A stretch of 64,000 nt of DNA, from assembly GCF_002865645.1 (NCBI RefSeq), contig NW_020194557.1:930001-994000 (forward strand), read 5' to 3'. Under the pieces are notes generated by a model. It saw only the letters and a list, made by a program, of their open reading frames with translations. It did no database searches and was not told where the DNA came from. The translations under genes and the position numbers were made by a program. This document shows, piece by piece, positions 46,769 through 57,719 of this stretch (within the stretch, counting starts at the first letter, position 1; each line of letters begins with the position of its first letter). Origin of the DNA: Hyaloscypha bicolor E. Its lineage: Eukaryota; Ascomycota; Leotiomycetes; Helotiales; Hyaloscyphaceae.

Positions 46769-47247
46769 TGCCCAATCAAGTAGTAGCGAGGCTTGGTAAG
46801 CAAGGTAGAACCTCTACTAGCTTAATATATTCTTAGGCTTCCTTGGCTATTAAGGGCAAACTCTTCTCTCAAGGTACTCTTATTATATCTAAATCACAAA
46901 ATAGACTTAATAAGAGTATAATTAAGATAATATCTTGCTTAAAAAGCTAGGGGTAATATAAAGACGAATTATAAGAAAAAGAGAAGAAAAAAGAAGAAAA
47001 AGAAAGATTCCGAGAAGGGAAAGCTGTTTTTTTGAGAAGAAAAGTAGTATTTAAGTAGCCTTATATAAGCACTAGCGTAAATTATATAATACTGCTTAAT
47101 AGGTACCTTATTTATTTATTACTTTTATATAACTTTCACGTGACTACTCTTGAGTTACTCTAGAGTAGTACTCTACTCTACTCTACTCAAGACTACTCTA
47201 GAGTAGCTTGAGTAGCTTGAGTAGTTTTTGCCCACACTGATCTACCA

Positions 47248-47885
47248 TGAGAGTTTTCGAGTCACACAAACTTCTCTCGAAAATAGAAATCAATGGCATG
47301 AATCATTTTTCACATTCGCACAGAGGTTTATATAAGGCCAGCCAATTGCAAACGTTAGATGCAACGCCCAATCAGAAGTATATGCGGGGTGTTTCATTTC
47401 AACCTCAGCCTGCAAATCCTATCAATTTGTCATTCTCCATCTTCCCGGTTTCAGATCCCTCGCCCTACCATACTAGTCCCAGCCCCGCAATGCTTAACCC
47501 ACACGTCAAAATCTTCGGGTGTTTTTCTTTCCACCTTGGCTTAATGCTTTACTCCGACGCTAGTCCATCCCGAAAAATTTCCGCCTCGAGTTTGACTTCA
47601 GGAACCAGACGGCAAGGGGTTTTGAGAAGAATGAGATATTCGCAGAGTTGAAGAACCAAGATAGTGTAAAAACGATGTTGGATTTCATTATTGACAAATA
47701 GAAATTATCTCCACTACCACCCTCCACATGCCCCCTTTAGCTTCATCCCTGCTTTACATCACATGTCAACCACCTTCTGAGAAACCCATGCAAAAACCAA
47801 CCCAGACAGATCCAGTTCGTCTTTTGCATCCGCCGTTCTAACCCTTCCAACCAAAAGCCTGTGAACTCATGACAGAACAAGCAAT
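47248..47885. other. Intergenic, no gene supported
   Basis: A forward open frame 47247-47651 has no recognised motif. This is the 3' flank of the reverse-strand secreted-protein gene. Confidence 0.35.
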
Positions 47886-48641
47886 TTAGATGGAGATGCC
47901 CTCGATTTGAGCGACCGCGATGCTGTTGCCGCCGAAGCTATTGGCGTTGTTGCGACCGTTGGACTGGCTTAGCTGGGCGAGGTCTAGGAGTTGCTGGAGG
48001 TTCTGTTGGCCTGAGATGGATTCGATGAGGGCGAGGATCTCATTGGATTGCCAGTTGGACGAGAATTGATTATTGAAGGAGTTCGCGAATCCATTCAAGT
48101 CGAATTGGTTGTTGTTCAGGAGGAGGTTGTTCTGGTTAAAGATGTTGCTTTGGCTGAGACCCTCAAGAATCTGGAAGATGCTCTCAACGTTGAAATTCGA
48201 GCCGAAGAGGCTGTTGAATCCGTTCAGGTCGAAGTTGTTGAATTGGAGGTTGTTCACATTGCCAAGATTGAACGAACTCAAGCTGTTTACGCCGTTATTG
48301 CTGCCGAGGAGTTCTTGCTCGAGGATCTGGAAGCTCAGGGCGTTGAGGATATCTTGGACGTTGAAGCTGTTGAGATCGAGCGAGTTGGCGTTCAGTTTGG
48401 AAAAGTCCAGACCGTTCACGTTGAACTGGTTGTTCGAGTCCAGGTTTTGACCATTGTTCAAGTCTTGCCCGTTCAAGTTCTGGTTGTTGATATCCTGGGA
48501 TGACGCATCGGTGGAGTTGCTTTGTCTCTTTTCACTAGATACACTGTCAGATAGGCCTCTTGATCTCCCCTCCCATGAAGCTTACACTGGAGCAGCAAAG
48601 ACGCTGGCGGCCAAGGCCAAGATGGTGATTGAGTAACGCAT
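47886..48641 (-). CDS. Secreted Asn/Leu/Phe-rich low-complexity protein with Kex2-type site
   Basis: Two reverse-strand exons, 48586-48641 and 47886-48534, give about 234 residues. Exon 1 is a signal peptide (MRYSITILALAASVFAAPV). The 51-base intron 48535-48585 has a GTAAGC donor, a CTGAC branch site 13 bases from the CTAG acceptor, and keeps frame. A nearer AG at 48544 is also in frame but sits on the branch site. Right after the junction comes EKR, a Kex2-type cleavage site, then QSNSTDASSQDINNQNLNG. The mature part is dominated by N, L, Q, F, S, G and D with loose repeats (NGLDF, LNSFN, NGFNSLFGSN, NQFDLNGF) and no Cys. The stop lies at the AQIEGISI end. No family is recognised. It could be a cell-wall or surface polymer, an aggregating protein or an effector. 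Confidence 0.8.
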
Positions 48642-48900
48642 AGCGAAGGAGTTGTGAGTATCGAAGATGACGATAAAATTAAAAGATACTAAAAGAATAG
48701 ATGTAAAAGCGACAGACCAGCTGAAGGAGTGTTGAAGTGAAGATGAGGAGACGAGGTAGTGGAAGACACTGCTGAATGAACAACCGTGGATAGAGAAGAA
48801 AGAAGAAAGGGAACCTGCATCAACGGCCACACCACTCCTTATACTATCCCGTCAATTCGTCACATCCACGGAACTTTACACATCCATCATCCGATCCCAT
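48642..48900 (-). promoter_or_regulatory. Promoter region of the secreted Asn-rich gene
   Basis: On the reverse strand a TATAAGG word lies at about 48835-48842, roughly 195 bases before the ATG, with pyrimidine-rich DNA between it and the start. This is a plausible TATA box only; there is no direct evidence for the transcription start. Confidence 0.3.
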
Positions 48901-50140
48901 CCTCTAACCTTAATTACCCCCCTAGCTTTGGCCATGGCAATGCCTGTGGTGGGGCCTCCCCAACCCCTCCCCCAAAACTCTAACTCTACTTCCCCCTCAC
49001 AGCAAAAACATCGGCTCGTCCGGTGTCACTCTCCACGCTGAGACGAGCGAGTCGAGTATCCGACAATTTTCAAACGCGTCCCCCGCCGTGCCCCCGACAG
49101 AGCCGCTGCCAAACCTGCCACCCCATCTTGACATCAGACCGGTGTCTATTTTTTCGGGCTCAGACCAGCCTGGCAATGCGTGGCCAACAACCTTGAAGCT
49201 TTTCAACCCAGATGAGAGGGTCCGGCAATGCGTATCAAGCGGTGCTTGATGGTAGTTGGCAGCCAGAGGTTGGTGCCAAGCGAGAGCGTGATCGCCCGTC
49301 TCGGAATCTGCATCAGATCAGATGTCCGGGCTTTTTTCTCCTCGATGTCAACATTTTACCTCCTTTCATTGGCCTGTGATGACAGTAGTGCGCTGATTTC
49401 TTCTGGATTTGTAGAGAGGGCGCAGGGAGTTTTGCGGAGTGGACGGATGCCGTGGGAGGCTTCCAGAGAGCGGGTGGGAGGCGTTGGCGGGAGGTGTTCG
49501 CGCATGTTTTGGCCAGCATTGTCGAAGCCGGAAAGAAGTCCGGAAAATCTAATCTAATAGATTAAGTTTGAATACCCCCTGCTCCATTTTCTCCGATTAA
49601 AGCGCTGATTTGTTCTTAGAATAGAAACATTGCTCGATTAAAGTATATCACGTGAGAATGCCCCCTGAATGTAACGTCACTAAGGAAACGGGGTTTTTCT
49701 TTCCAGTTAAGGAGTACACAGGCTTAAAATTTGATCTGCTCTGGGTTCCCTTCCCTTTGAGTTGTAAGGTGTTGGGTTTCGAACTATTCTTATAATTGCA
49801 AATATAACTGGCTCTCGAGCAAACTCGGATGGCTTATGGTCCGGACTTTCAGGTTCGCATTATTGTGACTAGTCAAGGAGGCCGTTCCTTTCTGTTTAAC
49901 TCTTTCGAAGATTTGTCAATTGGTTTGGGATGCTGTTGTGCTCAGAGCCTCAGAAACACTAATCGCCATTTCAGCAGTTGCTGTCCACTAACTCAAGAAA
50001 CGCGCCACTTGTCAAGCCCTGAACTTCTGGATCTTCACGGACTTGTGCATATTTCATTTGCGTATTCCTTTTAATCACTGCCAAATCAATCACATTAAGT
50101 AATACCAAATCCTTTGAACTAACAATCGAAGCATATGATC
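48901..50140. other. Intergenic, no gene supported
   Basis: Frames at 48997-49206 (reverse), 49228-49557 (forward) and 49829-50074 (forward) show no recognisable motif, intron pattern or signal peptide. No repeat is seen. Confidence 0.35.
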
Positions 50141-50144
50141 AAGG

Positions 50145-50960
50145 AATACATCATCCACGTAATCGTACCAAGTCCTCCATCTCCTTGTTTCCCCCCGCAG
50201 CAAACTCAACTCTAGCCCCACCAAGTAGTACAATCACCATATTCTCTTTCACCACTCCCGCAGAAACGATTCCAAGGAAACCCTTTTCCGTGAAAATCAG
50301 CTCAGCAGTGGACTGCAGTCATTGCTCTATCTCTTCCAATATTTCAAGCTCATATTGCTAGCTCAGCTTCGTCAATTGCTCGCATCTCCGCACCATTTCC
50401 TGTTTTCTCGGTAGTTCGTCGATGGTTAATGCAGAGACATCTCTCGACGTGATGTTCCAGGCGAGGAAGCCAAAGATGCGCCCTTCATCCCACAGACCTT
50501 ATCCTCGTTCCATTGCAGAGCGCGCTAGAGGGAATCGAGATAGAGCGATGTTGGAGAGCTGGGATTTGGTGACAGATACAGACTGAATCGTTAACACTAC
50601 TGAATAGAGCTTGGCAATATCACAGGCCTCGGAGTAACTCTCCTCGTTGATGAAAAAAGTCACTGGATTATCACATGAAGATGTTATACCCAGTTCGAAA
50701 GAGATCGGCACGAATGTTGATAACTTTGCTAGAGCCTAGAAGGAAATAAATATTGCCATATGCGTAGTCGAATCTCAGTTACCAGTTTGTTGAATAGAAT
50801 GAAATGTCTCTCTTTATTTTCAGGTGTCTCGGTGCGGGGAAGAGTATTCAAGGCGTTGGCAACGGTGATGCTCAGGGCAGAGTGTTCTTGCCTCCGTTGA
50901 ACTACGATCACCGCCACGTCTCATACATTCTCGACACCAGCGAAATGATAAATATGGCTG
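50145..50960 (-). pseudogene. Decayed 2EXR-domain gene remnant
   Basis: On the reverse strand 50729-50835 reads NKERHFILFNKLVTEIRLRI then WQYLFPSRL and TAG, a clear 2EXR signature (F.LFNKL.TEIRL.IW). Another frame continues PVTFFINEESYSEACDIAKL (about 50600-50680), matching the family block around an N.ESR..A motif. After a stop it reads GLWDEGRIFGFLAWNITSRD and, nearer 50170-50300, IFTEKGFLGIVSAGVVKENM. Stops and frame changes separate the blocks and no start is identified. The last block also resembles the C-terminal end of HET-domain proteins, so a composite origin is possible. Confidence 0.4.
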
Positions 50961-53053
50961 GGGAAAAGACAGGAAGAAACGGAATAGCGAGGGGAATGAT
51001 GGTGAAGAGGGGCACGAATCAAATGCTGGCGGTATGCCCTCATCGTCGAGCACATTGCATGTCCTTCTCTGTCCTGTCACTAGCCTGGCAAGAACTGTAG
51101 CTGACAATGCAAACACGATTCCAGAATGTTTTAGCCTTTCCTTACCTCTTCCATTCTTCGAACTTTCATGCTAGCTAACGCTTAATTGATTATCCATTTT
51201 AATTTAGTCCACCTTAATGTACCAATTTTTTCTCGGTACAAATCAAATTCTTACGGGTGAATTTCATATTCTCTAGAATAAACAACCAATGAAATAACTT
51301 TGATGCAGAAGATGAAAGTCCGATTCGTCCTCATGGCATGAGAAACTTTAAAATTTTCTCAAACAGAGGATGTAAAAAGATAGCAATGGTATTGTCATGG
51401 ATGGGGTAGAGCTCGAGGTGGACCTTGGCCTCTCGATGTGAACACTTCACTATATGGAAACCTTTAACTTCCTTTTGAAAGTTGAAGTTCAGACGAACAG
51501 ATAGATTCTCTCTCAAGTAACCTCGGGAAAAGCCGATAGCTTATATCAATGGAGGTTTCAGAAGGAGTCTGGCTAGACACGTGACCTGAGAGCATCTGTT
51601 CCGTTCCGTTCTTAGAGTGCTGTTGATCCCGAGGAGGAAACAAAGTGTTTAGATACAGGTCTATTATAAGTTAATCATATAGAGTCCTGACGTATCATGT
51701 TTTGATTCGACAAAAAGCGAAATAGCATCGAAGACTCGTCTCTCATATCCCAGGTTTTATTCCTCATACCCAAGCACCCCCAAAACCTCCTTTTATTAAG
51801 ATGATGTCTCATGTGAAGTTCTTCACCTCCTTCCTATGTGTCTTAGATGAGTATAATAGTATACTTGTAACTGCTTTTGCCATCGTCGCTATGTTCCAAT
51901 CCGACTTCTCGGCGCCGGCATCAAGGTACTGTATACATACTTGAGTAACTTCGAGATAGGATGCACTAGTTTGAAGACTCCAAACCGCCGGTACTTGCCA
52001 TAGACGAGAGTAAGTTCTATCAAGAGCCCTTCCAAGAAATGCTGTTTGGGATGGCCGTCGACGCCAGCTATAATTGGCAAGCAATACTATCAGGTACGTT
52101 TCTTCCCGCGAAGTAGCATCTGAAGAATTTTTATAGTGCGGATGTTTCCGTTATCTGGATGAACGTGCGTGAAGATAAACCCCGGAAAAGTTGTACCGTA
52201 TTGCCTTTTCAGTATTAAGCCTTTTTAGCGTTTCAGGGCTAAAACAACCGGTATCGAGAACAATGTTGTGGAGATCCGAATCAATTGCGTCAAGTATGCG
52301 TCTCTCAATTTCTCTCTGTCCACTGAGGATACAAATTTGTTGAAGATCGGGCTAGTTCCGTTGAATGATCGTTTTTAACTATTAATACTTCTCAGCATTT
52401 CCCGAAGTATGGAAAGATGTTCGTCTGTTTCGGTTCTCAGTCTTATTGTAGGGCACCTATCTTTGCATTACTAGTCGACGGGATTTCGAAATCGTCTGGT
52501 GTGTAAGTGGCACTTTATGATAGTCGATTATTAGTTGAGAAGTTTAAGGCCGTTGAAGTTACGACGGTCACTTACGCGTAAACAATCGAATGCGTTTGGT
52601 AAAGAAGAACCAGCAGCCTCTCCATCCTCACGGTCGGCTTCATCATCACCATCACAATATGTCATCTAGTCCCTGACTCCCTGACAATCCTCATCCCCAC
52701 ACTCCTCGTTATAGAGAGAGGAGATTTCCGAGTTAGATAGGTGGGCCTTATGTTCTGAGCTAAGGGAGAAGAATTCATTGCATTGGAGGTCATTAATTGA
52801 TTTACTGACAAGTGACGAGGTCCTCGCAGCCACAAGCTCGCCTGATGTGGGGGTCAGGGTTTTGGTGTTCCTCACGTGACCAGGTGATCAAGTTTCTCCT
52901 ACCTTATTGCTTGAGGAAGGGATCTAGGCCATATTAGACCTAGCCATTTGTGGAGAAGCGAACAGTCAAGATTTTCGGTTTTGTTCGAATCCTCCGACCA
53001 CCACAATCACCGCAGCCGACAACCAGTTTCCCAAACCCTCCAAAGAAGCAACC
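50961..53053. other. Intergenic, no gene supported
   Basis: About two kilobases carry only short frames (for example reverse 51331-51516, 51809-52084 and 52666-52875) without recognised motifs. The last ~120 bases are the leader of HAS1. Confidence 0.35.
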
Positions 53054-54770
53054 ATGTCTCACAAACGCAAGCGGGGAAATGAAGAAGAAGAGGAAGGAGG
53101 AGGAGGAGGCCGAGGAGCGAAATCGAAGACCCTTACAACTGGCGACCCGTCACCTATGCCCTCTCCCCCTCTGCTTGGTACCGACGGAGGCGAAGAGCTC
53201 GCCAATCTCCACTTACCCCCCTCGACATTTGCGACAGACCCTGTCACATTCGCAGAACTCAAACTTTCTTCGAAGACGGCTCAAGCAATCGATGCCATGG
53301 GTTTCACGGAGCTGACCCCGATTCAGCGCAAAGCTATACCACCCATCCTCGCAGGACGCGATGTTCTTGGTGCTGCCAAAACGGGCTCAGGGAAAACACT
53401 GGCGTTTCTGATACCAGCCGTAGAGCTTCTACACTCGTTGCGCTTCAAGACGAGGAATGGCACTGGCGTTCTCATTGTGTCACCGACCAGAGAGCTAGCT
53501 TTGCAGATGTTTGGTGTTGCAAGAGAACTTATGGCACATCACTCGCAGGTATGACTTCTTCGCTCGCGGGGCCCATGGTTGCCGTTGGCATACTAACGTT
53601 CTCCAGACATGTGGTATCGTCATGGGCGGAGCAAACAGATCTGCGGAAGCGACCAAGCTCACAACTGGCCTGAACCTGCTTATTGCTACACCTGGTCGCC
53701 TACTCGATCATCTTCAAAATACAAAGGGATTTGTCTACAAGAATCTTAGGACTCTTGTAATTGACGAGGCGGATCGAATCCTAGATGCAGGCTTCGAGGA
53801 TGAAATGAGGGCAATTGTGAAAATCCTTCCTGATTCTAGGCAAACCGCCCTCTTCTCTGCTACGCAAACCACAAAAGTTGAAGACCTCGCACGCGTGTCC
53901 CTCCGACCTGGCCCTTTATACATCAACGTCGAAGAAGCGATGGAACACAGCACGGTCGAGGGTTTAGAGCAAGGCTATATTGTCTGCCCGTCTGATTTGC
54001 GGTTCCGGCTTCTGTTTACCTTCTTGAAAAAACATCTAGCGAAGAAAAAGAAGATTATCGTCTTCGTTTCAAGCTGCAATTGCGTCAAGTACTACGAGGA
54101 ACTGCTCAATTATATCGACCTTCCGGTCTTGGCTTTGCATGGTCAACAGAAGCAACAACGACGGACGGCCAATTTCTTCAGCTTTGTAAACGCTGCAGAG
54201 GGTGTCCTTATATGTACTGACGTTGCTGCTCGTGGACTTGATGTAAGTTATGATGATCAGAATTAAGGTGTGTTTCGTCTAATCTTGATTTAGATCCCGG
54301 CTGTTGACTGGATAATTCAATTCGATGCGCCTGATGAGCCGCGTAACTATATCCATCGCGTTGGCCGCACCGCACGAGGGACCAATGGGAAGGGGAAGTC
54401 TGTCCTTGTCCTTCATCCGTCGGAAGTGGGGTTCGTGCAATATTTGACGAATGCGCGGGTTCCGCTTGTCGAGTACAACATTCCGAAGCTCATTAACATC
54501 CAAGCTCAGCTAGAGAAGTTAATCGCATCCAACTACTACCTGAATCGCACCGCCAAAGAGGGGTTCCGAAGCTACCTCGCTGCGTATGCGGCGCATAGCT
54601 TAAGGAGCGTTTTCGATGTTCAGAAGCTTGACCTTGCCGCCGTTGGGAAAAGCTTTGGATTTAGCGTGCCACCAAAAGTAGACATTGTTTTAGGTGCTCG
54701 CATGGCTAAGAGCAAGCAGCCAGCCAGAAGGAGGGCGTATGGAAGCCAACCACGACAGCGATCAGGCTAG
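53054..54770 (+). CDS. HAS1: ATP-dependent DEAD-box RNA helicase HAS1 (ribosome biogenesis)
   Basis: Three exons, 53054-53548, 53607-54242 and 54294-54770, give 535 residues. Intron 1 (58 bases) has a perfect TACTAAC branch site at 53591-53597, and intron 2 (51 bases) ends TTTAG. An acidic and Gly-rich N-terminus ([13 protein letters not shown]) precedes the helicase core: Q motif GFTELTPIQ, motif [10 protein letters not shown], Ia [26 protein letters not shown], then [14 protein letters not shown] and [11 protein letters not shown]. The C-terminal block ([54 protein letters not shown]) is typical of HAS1. HAS1 unwinds pre-rRNA/snoRNA duplexes in nucleolar 40S and 60S assembly. It ends with a basic tail ([18 protein letters not shown]). 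Confidence 0.95.
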
Positions 54771-56027
54771 ATCTATTTGCTAGAAATGATGTTTACGCGC
54801 GAAAAGAGAAGACGCTGCGCTTTGTCGAACCCATCGGTACTCTGGCACTAGCCGTGGTTGGTATCGCTTGGCAACGTCAGGGACTTGTCCAAAACATGTA
54901 TTAGCTAAACTAAAACATCGGGAATGAATTCATCCTTCCATAGCTCTCTCAAACAATTGAAATGTTAAAGTAACTCGCAGTTATACAACCAAATGGGACC
55001 ACCTTCCGGGAAATTAAACCTCAGAATACGATGGGATGATGGTACGCCAACGGGTCGCAGATTGAATTGTGTAGGTTCAGATCGATATCAAGACCGTTTC
55101 CCCCTTTTGAACTCTCGCAGCCGGCACTTTCTCCGCCTTAATACCGCACGAAGACTCCTCACACCAGCTGTCCCAATTCAGTTTATCACAGAGCCACCAC
55201 CAAAAATATCGAATATTGGTAATAATCTCAGCGGGATTTGTAGGCAGTGGAGGAGACTCGCTCGAGTCAGGAGACAAGACATGCTTGACCGACATGTCAT
55301 AAACGAACAAGTTCTAATATCCACCTCCCACCTCTTGTCTTCCAGGCTAGCCAGCATATGTACTAGGGCCGCGCCAGTCTCTTTCGCTCGCTTAAACTAC
55401 TCTCTCTATCCGCCCCAATATTCATTGGCTGACTTCTCTCCAATGCATGGGCTTCGGTCTGCCCTCCCGCGTTCAGACGGGCATAGGAAACAGATTTCAG
55501 ATTCACTCCGGACTTCCAGGACAATCTCCATGTACTAGGCCGACTTCACTTCAGATTCGATGTGCAGCAAAAACTATTGAGGGTGGGAAGGATTCACTTG
55601 ATTCCTGGGATAACGGATTTGGGCGAGGTGTTGGTAACTTGTGTGAAGCCGCAATTGGGGATGGTGGCTTGGGATCTTAGAGAGAAGTGAGTAGTGAGCA
55701 CTGGCTTTTAGATCTCTGGGGAATTCGATAACATCAACAAGACAAATGAACGGGGTGAGCAGGATAATTCCCCATCATTGGCTGCATCGAGAGCGATTTT
55801 TGCATATCGCCGGGCTCGCCATGTTAGAATCAGACTAAGCGTTGCTGATCGATCGTTCTCTCCAAGCCACAAAATAACGAGTTGCAGACGCAACTGCGAG
55901 AACTCCTGTCCAGTGTGCCATTCATCATCCATTTCCAGACACCATGCCATTCCAACGCCAGGTATAATGCAGCCATTCCAAGCCCACCCAACCTCTTTCT
56001 CCACTTGACACACCCTCCCACATCCTC
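54771..56027. other. Intergenic between HAS1 and PSF3
   Basis: A 181-codon forward frame at 54993-55538 and reverse frames at 55077-55310 and 55708-56055 show no recognised motif or codon signature, so none is called. The right end is the 3' flank of PSF3. Confidence 0.35.
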
Positions 56028-56607
56028 CTATCTCTTCTTCATCTCCCCCATCCAAACCCTCATCGCCTTACTACTATCATGCGCACTCCGAAACAGCACC
56101 CTCTCCTCCTCACTCAGCCCCCTCAAAAACTCAACCCCCTCTCCTCCCCCCGCTCGTACTCACAGCGTGATCCCCAACCTCGCTGGCCCTAACCCTCCAA
56201 CTCTCAAGCAGCACATCACACACCTCCTCCTCCTCAAACAAGTCCAGTATCCTTTCCGCCAGACCGTAAAAGTTCGCTGCTAGACTTCTCAGATCGACGG
56301 ACTTCGGGTCGGCTTTCAGGGCGTTCATCACGCGGGGTGACAGTGAGGGGGGCAGGTCGAGGGTTATGAGGGAGGTTTGGGGCGTTAGTTGGGAGACGGC
56401 GAGGCGCTCTGCGAGCCAGAGGGGGAGGTCGACTTTTGTGCCAGAGGGGAGGGGGCGCCCTGGGGCGGAGTCGAGATACCCGAGGTGGGGGAGGGTGAGG
56501 TTGAATGTGCAGGGGACTTTCTGTTTCTTGTTAGAATTGGAGGAGGAGGGGAGGGGAGGAGATACTTGGTTATCCGTTAGGATGGCGTCTATATCGTAGT
56601 AGGACAT
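56028..56607 (-). CDS. PSF3: GINS complex subunit PSF3, apparent frameshift near the C-terminus
   Basis: Reverse strand. Exon 1, 56566-56607, reads MSYYDIDAILTDNQ. The 45-base intron 56521-56565 (GTATCT..AACAG) happens to be open in frame. Exon 2 starts at 56520 with KVPCTFNLTLPHLGYLDSAP, then GTKVDLPLWLAERLA, LDLPPSLSPRVMNALKADPK, FYGLAERILDLFEEEEV and LLESWRVRASEVGDHA. PSF3 is one of four GINS subunits that activate the MCM helicase at replication forks. The reading frame then slips at a G-rich run (cccccc on the plus strand at 56146-56151) and stops at 56131. The expected tail (GVEFLRGLSEEERVLFRSAH, then MRVWMGEMKKR) lies in the next frame and ends at 56028. The gene is essential in fungi, so a one-base sequence error in the G run is more likely than true loss. 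Confidence 0.85.
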
Positions 56608-56876
56608 CCTGAGGGGTTGGATTACCGTGATGCTATCGTCGTGTATAGAGGGTGTTGGGCGGCATCAATTGATTGTTGTAGTTGTGGTGAAGACGCGATG
56701 TTGAAGACGCGAAGTGGGAGGTTTCGGCTCGGCTTGCTGATCCCTGCGCTTTCGCTTCCGGCAGTGACGTTAAACCTTGTTTTGGGGCTCCAACTCCAAC
56801 TCCCCTCCATTGCACCATCTCCAACACGACACTTTAATTGAAGCTTTATCAAAAGCCATCAATTGAACCAGCAATC
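56608..56876. promoter_or_regulatory. Divergent promoter region of PSF3 and SOD2
   Basis: About 270 bases separate the two divergent start codons. No specific element is identified. The two genes may share regulatory sequence by position alone. Confidence 0.4.
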
Positions 56877-57719
56877 ATGTCCGCAACACTCTTCCGCTCG
56901 TCAGCGGTAGGTCGCTCGGCGCTCAGAGCCGGAGCTGCAAAGAGAGCTGCCTCTGTAGCAAGCACAAGCTTCGTCCGGGGCAAAGCCACGCTTCCTGACT
57001 TGCCATGTCTGCGCCCCCTTCGCATTCTCATTCAATGTCCTTTCCGTTGCTGATTGATGGATGCCAGATGACTACGGCGCACTCGAGCCCTCCATCTCCG
57101 GCAAGATCATGGAGCTGCACCACAAGATGCACCACCAAACCTACGTCAACAGCTACAACACCGCCTCGGAACAGCTGGCGGCCGCCGAATCCAAGCAAGA
57201 TATCCAGAGCATCATCGCCCTGCAACCGATGATCAACTTTCACGGTGGTGGACACCTTAATCATACGTTGTTTTGGGAGAACCTGGCGCCGAGCAAAAAG
57301 GGTGGTGGTGGAGAGCCAGAGGGGAAGTTGAAGGTCTGTTTCTTCCTTTCCTCCCATTTCCCCACAAACATTGAATTGCATTACATTGGAATGGTACAGA
57401 GGCTGATGAGACTGGGAAATAGACAGCAATTGAAACCTCCTACAAAGACTTCGCCTCCTTCAAGACCAAGTTCAACGCCGCGCTCGCCGGTATCCAGGGC
57501 AGCGGCTGGGCCTGGCTCGTAAAGGACAACGAGACCGGCCAAGTCCTGATCCGCACATATGCCAACCAGGACCCTGTCGTAGGCAAGTTCACGCCGTTGT
57601 TAGGCATTGATGCGTGGGAGCATGCGTATTATTTGCAGTACCAGAATCGCAAGGCGGAGTACTTTACTGCGGTTTGGGATGTGATTAATTGGAAGGCTGT
57701 TGAAGGACGATTGAAGTAG
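56877..57719 (+). CDS. SOD2: Mitochondrial manganese superoxide dismutase
   Basis: Three exons, 56877-57006, 57068-57333 and 57423-57719, give 230 residues. Introns of 61 and 89 bases keep frame (LPDLP-YDYGALEP; GKLK-TAIETSY). The first ~38 residues ([20 protein letters not shown], rich in R, A and S) are a mitochondrial presequence. The mature enzyme starts [20 protein letters not shown]. Metal ligands are visible: the His in [12 protein letters not shown], the His in [14 protein letters not shown], and Asp plus His in [13 protein letters not shown]. It converts superoxide to oxygen and hydrogen peroxide in the matrix. The first donor, GTCTGC, is weak, but the junction is fixed by homology. 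It ends GRLK, a few residues shorter than some fungal forms. Confidence 0.95.

Larger units (their letters stand above)
46267..47239. mobile_element. Non-autonomous hAT-type element (MITE), 973 bases
   Basis: The perfect 8-base duplication ATCTACCA flanks the unit at 46259-46266 and 47240-47247, the target-site size of hAT transposons. The ends start CAGTGTG on both strands (left CAGTGTGAGAAA, right CAGTGTGGGCAAA), followed by many GAGTA/TACTC words at each end (46283-46390 and 47142-47228). This recalls the subterminal TACTC-type repeats of some hAT elements. No open frame of transposase size is inside. The interior holds an inverted pair at 46488-46521 and 46734-46768. The copy sits between the HET gene and the secreted-protein gene and interrupts no gene. 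Confidence 0.85.

Noticed and set aside
48048..48503. 151- and 125-codon forward frames opposite the Asn-rich secreted gene
   Set aside because: These are shadows of the repetitive reverse-strand coding sequence. The Glu/Val-rich composition is a mirror of Asn/Phe/Leu codons.
54993..55538. 181-codon forward frame between HAS1 and PSF3
   Set aside because: There is no recognisable domain, the composition is Arg/Ser-rich and shadow-like, and no leader or intron signals support it.
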